Positions 55,976 to 64,000 of a DNA stretch of 64,000 nt are shown piece by piece. The notes under the pieces are model-generated. The model saw only the letters and a program-made list of their open reading frames with translations, was not told the origin of the DNA and did no database searches. A program made the translations under genes and the position numbers. Location: the NCBI RefSeq assembly GCF_037975245.1, contig NC_092574.1:20965713-21029712 (forward strand), given 5' to 3'. Origin of the DNA: Apostichopus japonicus. Taxonomy: Eukaryota; Echinodermata; Holothuroidea; Aspidochirotida; Stichopodidae. Each line of letters starts with the position of its first letter. Positions within the stretch are counted from its first letter, which is position 1.

Positions 55976-57654
55976 ATCAGCAGTTATTTTTACGACGCTT
56001 AAGCGACCACAAATGTGGGAGAAACCCGCAAGGGCTTATGGATTACAACTTACACGTCGGGTGGCTTCCAATTCAACATTTTAACTCAAATTTGGAATCT
56101 TTTCAATTTAGAAAGTCATTGTCATTTCAGATGGGAAAACCGTAGATTGCTCTTGGATGAAAACCCACCTTACTATGACCCGGCCGGGAATCGAACCCCG
56201 AACCTCCCGATTGCTAAGCCTCGTTGCTTCAAATGCCACCGCCTTTATCCACTCGGCCACAGCAGCGGTTTAAGTACTCGCGCACAGCACCGGTTTATGT
56301 ACTTTTATATTTAAAGTTTAGAATGATTAATTGGTTAAGAATGAGTTGATATATTGCATGGAAGAGCTATGAACTTGAACTATAGAAGAAGAAAAACATG
56401 AGACAAAGAACGACAATAAAATAGGAACATAACAGTCGCAATAAATTATTCTTCTCTGCTCCGTCATGAATTTAATACATTAATAATTCATTTTATTACT
56501 TGTTAAACAATACGTCTCTAATGTAGAACGTAATATTCAGACTTCACTCTTCTTCCTTTGCTTCAGCCAAAGGCATATGAAAGGAAAATTCTACCTGAAC
56601 ATTCAACTACCTGATTAAAGATTAGGTCGTGACGATTTGTGAATATTTTGAGAATAGTTTGTATGCAGAACACTCGAGGTCACCTTCAACATGCAATAAA
56701 GCGTTACAAACGTCGTCTAGAAGTGCAATTTTAGAGCGGTTGAGAATTTTCCTGCAATCTCTTCTGGGAAAAGTTCTAGTCTTTTATAGCAATTTCATGA
56801 CCAATAATATCGTATCTTTTAATATGAATGTTTCTCAATCTTAGAAAAGTGGTAAGACCTACAAACCATATGGGATGCTCTTAAGACAGTAAGATACATC
56901 ATTTAATTCTTTAGGCGTTTACGATGAATGTCACCAGATATGGTAATATGTTGCGAAAGGCAATGCTGGCGTTATTAACCAACCAAGCCGAAAAGGTGTG
57001 AGCTTATATTTGTTCTTTACGTGTAGCATATTATGCATTTATATGCCAGGGTGTTATAACACACTAACACGTGTTATGTTTTGGGAGCATGCGAGAGCTA
57101 GATATGTTAAAGATACAATACAGTAAATCGTAGTGGTATTATATATATATATATATTTTTTTATATTTTTTTAACACAGGCCGCAATAAAATGTGCCTCT
57201 AGCATAACACGCGTTATCATGTTATAACACAGATGCATATAAATGCGCAATATTTTCAAGTCGAAAACGCTATTATAAGCAACTGTACAATTCGGTTCGG
57301 GTGTTTTAACGGTCCAACGACCGACTTCATCACAAAGTCTGCAAGGAAAATATGGCATCATTTCTCACGTAGAGAGTTGAGGTTATCGCACCCTCAAATA
57401 CGTTGACACCTAGAATGAGTCCGGTAACAGGTTGAGTTCGCACTTATTCGTTCAATTGTTTCGATACAACTTCTTTCACCATAGCTATACTGCAATGATG
57501 ATGAATTGGGGGGGGGGGGTCTTCACCTCCCTCATGTGAGAAAACTGGGCAGATGCTGAGGTAGACTCACGTCCGTCGGATGGGGGATATATACTTGCGG
57601 CCACGGGAGAAAAATATGAGAAGGCTTGGTATAAGCCGGTATTCATGCACCCTC
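55277..57654. other. Intergenic with a SINE head
   Basis: Apart from the tRNA-like segment at 56177-56268 and TA tracts near 55945 and 57140, nothing recognised. A set of ttataacac-like words at 57050-57235 is partly inverted. Confidence 0.4.
56177..56268 (-). mobile_element. tRNA-Leu/Ser-like SINE head
   Basis: On the minus strand an A box (TGGCCGAGTGGATAAAGGCG) and a B box (GGTTCGATTCC) are spaced as in a type II tRNA with a long variable arm. Acceptor ends (GCTGCTG and CCGGGTC) do not pair and the T stem has a mismatch, so a SINE or tRNA pseudogene is more likely than a functional tRNA. Element limits were not determined. Confidence 0.45.
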
Positions 57655-57659
57655 ATCAC

Positions 57660-58001
57660 CAGGGGCGTCGGAAGCTATTTTGGATTGGTACGGCAGATCA
57701 TGAGTGTGGCCATCTATCATAATTATCGGGGGGACGTTTGGTAGGTCAAACTACGCTACGCGCCACCATGGTTGGCGCGTAGCGTAATGGAGAAAATTTT
57801 GAAAAAAATGTCTCCCAGATTGCAGGAAATGGCACTTCCCGAGCTTGAAAACAAGACCCCTGCCACCCGACTAATCTTCTGAAACACATTTTGAAGTATG
57901 TTTCATTTTGGTTCTTTATTTTTTGCCATTTTTTTTCTTAGTTCTACTTTCTTTTTTTTTCGTTTTTTTGGCGCCGTGATGTACCGGCTCCGACGCCCCT
58001 G
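57660..58001. mobile_element. hAT-like element with 5-bp duplication, copy 2 (342 bp)
   Basis: Same family and orientation as 41367-41738: ends CAGGGGCGTCGG and ccgacgcccctg, exact 5-bp duplication atcac at 57655-57659 and 58002-58006, and the same palindrome acgctacgcgcca...tggcgcgtagcgt. Non-autonomous. Confidence 0.77.
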
Positions 58002-58006
58002 ATCAC

Positions 58007-58762
58007 AAAGTTTTCAAATGAAAATCCTCGCATACGATTGGGTAGTATAGCCTGCTCGGAATGACAAACAGTACGGCACTGCAATAACAACACCATAAAC
58101 AAAAAGCCGCTGCCGAACGCATCACGTGATAGTGTGATACCATCTTTACTTTGATCAGATATATAGAACCATGCACGATGAAATATAAAATATTAAAATA
58201 TTAAAAAGAAGGATCAAATAATATTTGAACCTAAATGTAATGAAGCCAGCAACATAAGTGATCATTGAACTTTGTGACCATTTGAATTTATTATGTGATA
58301 TGTTATTTCTTTAATTCTAGCCTCATAATTTCTTTAGAGCGATGAATCCGTCTCGTCACTTGACTATTCCGTAATAAATCACATGATTTTACTTAGGATT
58401 GGGAATCGTGGGCGAATATATGGCTCAACTTGAAGTCACATTTTTGCAAATAATCTGTCAATACTGTATTCAACGGGAAAAAAACCTACACTGATCTCTT
58501 GTTATTGTCTCAACGTCTCAATAGCGTATACTATCAATAATTGACATTAACTCTGATTAAGTTTTTTTTCGATAGAAAGTAGATATCCTTGAAGATGACT
58601 ATAGAAGTCACTTTTAAACATGAAATTATCATATTCTGCTCTTTAATCTTCTTCCTAAATGGTTTAATAATGTAATAAAATCGCAACGTGTCAAGGATGA
58701 AAAGCCAGACAATATCACGTAAAAACAAAAATAAAAGATACTGCGAATTCTTGATCATATAC

Positions 58763-58805
<43 letters not shown>

Positions 58806-60570
58806 TTATATATATATGGATGAGAAACATACCATTTTTTAAGGTTGTTTTTGCAGCGTAAGTTGAGTCCGTGGAGACAGGTGTGTCATAACTCACGTAA
58901 TAAGTCCACTAGCTACATGTGAAGCTATTTTTTTTATTCATATGCCAAGCTTACCTATTACCAACAAAACCAGTCTGACAGTCGCCATTTGTCATCAGTA
59001 GACCGCATAGCATTAATGTAATTTCTACATCTGTATCAAATGTGTATAGTCCTGGCAAACGTTTTACTACCACCCGCACCCCCCTTTTTTTAGGATTAAT
59101 ACAAATTCTAAGAATATTGTAACCTCCTCACGAATAACGATACTTGTGTGGTTAATTATCATATATTTTATCATGGTTGACGTTCGAAGAATCACAGACC
59201 AAGTTTCATCAATCTTTCGTGAATGTCTTGAAAAAGTTGACAGTCAAAATTGGTTTCTACTAACTTTATGGCTTTTTTTCCAACAACTTGTTCATTTTTC
59301 TTTTTATCCTCTTTCTATTTTTCTTTTTCTTTTTTCGTCTTTGTTTAATGTTTTCTCTTGTTTAATATTTAATCTTGTAAGAATATATTTATAAAAAAGA
59401 AATCTCTGTGTTCAAGCGACGAAACGAGAGATATAATTAAAGATATTCCTTCGGCAGTTTGCGCAGCAAACTACCGCGGGCTCCTTTATTTACAAATTGA
59501 TAAATCTTCCCGATCAAAGTGGATGAAACTGTTTATGTAATGTGACGTCACTGTCACAAGTAATTCGTTTGATCGGATTAAGCGCGTGTTTTTTCAATTT
59601 TACGGTATTTTCAACATGCTGATCATTTCTATTTCTGTGTTAATTCCACAGGCAATCTTGGCTATAGAAATTGAAATGTAGGTTAGATTCATTTTACATA
59701 TTATACATGCATAACTGGTATACACGTATGGTAATTTTTCTGGCTATATTTGATGGTTTTTCTGATGGTTTTTCTGTTGGTTTTTCTTCTATCCTTACAT
59801 GCAGTGTTCTTCTTATTACCCCTGTCCCCTGACTTGAGAATGAGTCCCTATTCGTACTCGTATCACAGCATATAGTTACCTGTACTCATATTATCCCTCG
59901 TGGATTTGTACTTGCATAAGTAATGAGGGTATTTTGAATGGTATCCCAAATCTAATAACAAAATTAATCCAAATATCACGGAGGGGATAATTTGTACTCG
60001 AGCTAAGAGATTTGACCTCGTACTCGTACTGATACCCACATGGAGTTCTATACTTGTACTCATACTGTTGTACTCAGACTACACGTCACCATCGTCCCAT
60101 GCATGTATGTGCACCCATGGAAATGAAGGTTCCGAAATACGAACACAGACTCCCCTCCCCCCCCCCACCCATATTACATCTGGCAAGTTGAACCCTATAC
60201 GAAACAAAGACTTTTACTAGTGGTATATCGAGCAAGGAAAATCACCACGAAAGAAATATTCCATATCCTCTAGTATGAAACAATGACGTAAAACAAACGA
60301 ACGTTCGATTTAATATAATTTCGATAAGTGCTAAGCAACAGAATAATTTCTTCGGCGTATAGCAGTTTACCAAGCATGCTAGCTTACGGATAAACTAAGC
60401 GGCTTGTGTTACAGGTTTTGGCCTAAGGAAAGATACTGTTATAGTGTACGGTAGTAACATGTGTTTTTATTTTATTTAAACGGCAGGAGGAAAGTATCCC
60501 GACGTTTGGCAAACTTGACGGATTTTCCACAAATCTACCCTCCCCCTACCCCCTCATAACGTCATGTACC

Positions 60571-60601
<31 letters not shown>

Positions 60602-62204
60602 CTCAAACGGGGAAATTCTAGACCTCATTAGATCAAAGGACGAATGAGATGATCAATTTTCACACATATAGTAGTCAATATATTAAACCCTCGAGGAAGA
60701 TTTGTCAAGAAAACCTAAACATACCTACAATGATGTCCTGATTAGTTTCATAGCATTTGAAGAGTTAGAAATGAAATATTCGAGTAATAAATATCCCTGC
60801 TCTCTGAAGCATGGTGTAAACATTAATCAACATATTTCATAGTAACATGGCCGACTAATCTTTGGCTCCTTGAATGATCACTGCACATTACATGTTTTTT
60901 TAATATACGATGTAACCGTGTTTTGAAATATGATCACTGACACTGTTGACGAAAATGTCCCCCCCCCCAAATACTCCCCCCCCCTCATTATGGGCATTTT
61001 ATTGTCTGTAACACCACAGTCGTAACATTCAACCCATTAATATCTTTGAACGAGCCAGAGCTACGAAATTGGGAAAAGTATATCATTAAACAACATTACG
61101 TTTTGTCCCAATTCAAACACACACACACACACATGTTTGTATTACATTCCAACCGAGGACCCCATTGTATTTTCCATTGTTCAAATCCACGTACCCTAAC
61201 CTTAACAATACCCCATACAATATAATTCTTCCGAGGACGTGGTGATTCTTTAGAAATCACAATCGAGGACCTGGAATTCTTTTGTTCAAGTCCTCAATCA
61301 GATAGCAAAACAAACGCACACGCATGCACCCACACACATTCACCCACACACATGGCATTGAAGTCGTAACCTCCTTCCAAATTTGATGAGCGCGGAAGGG
61401 ACAATGGATATACTCACCTGAGTTTATGTAGACTCTAAGATGTTAGCAACACGAACCTCTCTTCGGGGCTCATGTAAGTGTTTTAATTCGTTTAATACCT
61501 AACGAGATTTAAATTGATCAATCACAAAAAAAAATATCAGTTGAGGACTTATTTTTAATTTAGCGCCACTGATATCGATATATGACATAATCTATCTTCT
61601 ACTAGAGACTTTGATCTCAAGAAACTAGGACAGTCCATCAGAATTGATCGAAAGAGAGAACGTCGTCGTCATAACTTGGAGGCATATTTCAGTGACCCGT
61701 CGTTACGTGTACTACATTGTCATATCACAGCTTATAAAGCAGCGTTAGGTCCTCAGTGTTAATCAAAACCTAATTAACGAGTTATACTACAGACACATTA
61801 ACAAAAATACTAAAAGTGATCAAATTAAGACACTCTCCCTTCCTGATCAATTTATTCACCAAAGGAAAAGTCTTAAAGAAGGAAGTTTGGAGTTATTAAA
61901 ATAAAGACGGTTAAAGTACGGTTTTCAACATTTCATATTCGCAGACGTGACGTTTTGATCTTAGTAGTAATCACATGTGAAAAAAAAGGGGGGGTGCAAA
62001 TTATCAAATTTTAACACTTGATTTGGACTTTAGACTTATTATGTGAAATGAAATCTGCTAAGACCAGTTAATGATTTACATGTTGATTGGATTTTATTGT
62101 CGATGTTTAAATAAAAAAGATGAAAATAAACCTTTAAAGATGCTTCACAGCAAGTGTTTACTGTCTGGTCGTTAATTTGGAAAGTTTACGAAATCTGTAT
62201 ACAG
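58007..62204. other. Intergenic, no gene seen
   Basis: TA tracts, a (CA)n run at 61118-61133 and C runs near 60960. The 82-aa frame at 59146 is hydrophobic low-complexity and not convincing. Confidence 0.45.
58763..58818. repeat. (TA)n microsatellite
   Basis: About 25 TA units, intergenic. Confidence 0.85.
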
Positions 62205-62350
62205 ACTGAATAAGTGATTAACTGACTAAACCTGAATACTGGCTGAATGAATGATTAACTGACAAACTGAGTAAACCTTAATACTGACTGAATGAGTGAT
62301 TGACTGACAAAACCTGAATACTGGCTGAATGAGTGATTGACTGACAAACT
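62205..62350. repeat. Short tandem repeat, units of about 37-45 bp
   Basis: Four units of ctgaatgagtgattgactga plus caaaacctgaatactgg with variation. Directly precedes the (TA)n block and the LINE at the right end. Confidence 0.7.
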
Positions 62351-62359
62351 ACTATACTA

Positions 62360-62401
<42 letters not shown>

Positions 62402-62444
62402 TATAAATATATATATATATATACATATAAATATATATATATAA

Positions 62445-62519
<75 letters not shown>

Positions 62520-62523
62520 TATA
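62360..62523. repeat. (TA)n-rich tract before the terminal LINE
   Basis: TA repeat with regular ATAAATATA variants, abutting the LINE start at 62524. Confidence 0.9.
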
Positions 62524-64000
62524 GGTCAGGTCAGGTCTTACCTGCTACTGGTAACCTATAAAACCAGTACCACCTGTATTAGGGTCGAGCTGTCAGCGGC
62601 TAAACTGTCAACCCCACCTTTTTCCTGGAGGAATCAGGTGAGGAGGGTGGCTGGACACCCTGATGGAATTAAAAACAAGATCCATTTTTTTACAAGGGCG
62701 GACGAGCTCAAACTTGGGAGCCAACGGCCATCTAGCAAAAGCTGTTCATTTTGTACAGTATTCTCCTACTCACTGCCTTGTGAGTGCTAGGGATAGCGTA
62801 AGGCTAAGGGAATTAACCCTGACAGAAAATTTGGAGTGGAGCCCCGTAGACGGTCTGAATTGTCATTGGCAACCTTTCCGGCAACTCCTGCAACCAGCCC
62901 AATGCCAGACGTACTGCTCTGCTTTCCTCTGGAGTACATTGGTGAGGTCGAGAGGGGGAACTTGAAGCATAAGATTTACCTTGGGCAACTCAGGATCCCC
63001 ATATGAACTGCCCAGGCTTTGCGTCATGGAGAGGACACTTCATCCTTGTGCTAGCAACACAAGGGCATAACACGGAAGACAGCAGTTACGGGTCATAAGT
63101 CAATTCTCAATTGTCGTAGAGATGGACGCCACGGGTTGTCTTTGTCGGTGGGAGGAGTCATTGTAACTCCACTGATCAGCTACCGCCCGCCAAAACTGGG
63201 CAGCCCCCAGCCAGTAAGGTGCTGATCCGACACGGGCTACATGCTTCTTTGGGTGCAAGGGGCTAGGGTGCTAAGCACCTGAACTGTGGACCGAAATACC
63301 TACGTTCCCAGCTACACAAGAAGAAATTTGAAGAAACTTCCAGCACTTCGTCTGGCAAGCTGGAATGTTAGAACTATGACGCCAGGCACTTCAGAAGATC
63401 TCCAGTACATCAACGACATCCGAAAAACAGCCGCCATTGATGCTGAGCTTTGCAGACTGAATATAGACATTGCTGCCCTACAAGAGACAAGACTTGCAGA
63501 TGATGGGTCAATACAAGAGAAGGACTTCACATTCTTTTGGAAAGGGAAAGCCAAGGAAGAGAGACGTGAACATGGAGTTGGATTTGCAGTAAAGTCATCC
63601 CTACTGCCTATGACAAAGCCTCTCGTTGGTGGAACAGAGCGCTTGCTATCTCTCCGCTTAAACACCAGTAAGGGCATAGTTAACCTGGTGGCTGCATATG
63701 CTCCAACTCTCGCTGCCAGTCCTGATGTGAAGAACAAATTCTACAGTGAACTCGATGAGCTCATTGGTCAACTCCCAGAATCGGAAGACCTCTACCTGCT
63801 AGGTGACTTCAATGCAAGAGTCGGTGCTGAACATGATTCCTGGCCCACATGCGTCGGTCACCATGGAGTAGGAAAGATCAATGAAAATGGTCAAAGACTT
63901 CTGGAACTCTGTTGCAACAGGAACTTGTGCATTACAAACACCTACTTTCAGCACAAAGAAAAACATAAAGTGTCCTGGATGCACCCACGCTCACACCAGT
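62524..64000 (+). mobile_element. Non-LTR retrotransposon, 5' part (continues past window)
   Basis: Begins after a (TA)n block with a ggtca-repeat start, has about 750 bp of GC-richer leader with no long frame of its own, then an endonuclease frame. Composition differs sharply from the AT-rich flank. 3' half lies outside the window. Confidence 0.65.
63283..64000 (+). CDS. LINE apurinic-type endonuclease domain, partial
   Basis: Open from 63283 to the window end (239 codons); the first in-frame ATG is 63376, inside the first motif, so the true start is probably upstream or lost. Reads LRLASWNVRTM (Asn 28), AALQETRL (catalytic Glu 68), HGVGFAVKS, VNLVAAYAP, LYLLGDFNARVG (Asp 175, Asn 177) and HKVSWMHP. 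These are the ordered motifs of the endonuclease/exonuclease/phosphatase fold that opens non-LTR retrotransposon polyproteins and nicks target DNA. Similar frames are often labelled craniofacial development protein 2-like in invertebrate annotations. The clade is not settled without the reverse transcriptase. Confidence 0.85.

Noticed and set aside
63312-63737. Minus-strand open frame of 141 codons
   Set aside because: It is the shadow of the plus-strand LINE endonuclease, which carries all the motifs.

Overview
This is eukaryotic, AT-rich genomic DNA: the genes have introns, most of the sequence is non-coding, (TA)n microsatellites are frequent, and many transposon families are present. hAT-like miniature elements, a TTAA-site element, a Penelope-like retroelement, CR1/jockey-like LINEs and tRNA-derived SINEs occur together, which fits a marine invertebrate, probably a deuterostome such as an echinoderm, hemichordate or lancelet. 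The species cannot be fixed from the sequence alone. No rRNA, intact tRNA, CRISPR or bacterial-type operon was seen.

Left third (about 260-22150): a tandem duplication of one multi-exon gene, both copies on the + strand. I rebuilt the exon structure by comparing the two copies. Copy 1 has nine exons (2189-10630, 354 aa). Copy 2 has eight (15146-21511, 412 aa). Each encodes a single-pass type I membrane protein with a signal peptide, a seven-cysteine ectodomain of unrecognised fold, a Ser/Thr-rich stalk, one transmembrane helix and a tyrosine-rich cytoplasmic tail. Downstream of the copy 1 stop lies a decayed array of about 235-bp units that encode repeated tyrosine motifs (YSEV, YGKI, EYSVV). 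Two miniature transposons with clear target-site duplications have broken this array. The layout suggests a signalling receptor, perhaps immune, but that function is inference.

Middle and right (22150-62350): a gene-poor region filled with transposon remains. It holds LINE reverse transcriptase fragments (23772-23946, 35773-37050, 38226-38940, 39905-40923), two nested hAT-like elements (40924-42143 with 41367-41738 inside), a relative at 57660-58001, a TTAA-flanked element (44532-45146), a palindromic element (51212-51525), SINEs (48010-48375, 56177-56268), a Penelope 3' end (54180-54540) and an octamer-based minisatellite (42283-42722). No convincing host gene was found here; one possible terminal exon (33661-33864) and one open frame (54950-55276) are listed as weak candidates.

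Right end (62524-64000): the 5' part of a LINE whose endonuclease reading frame runs off the window.

Because the receptor gene is duplicated, the paralogous introns supply empty sites for several insertions. These give direct evidence that a palindromic element, a Penelope-like element and a small hairpin sequence inserted after (or were lost since) the duplication.
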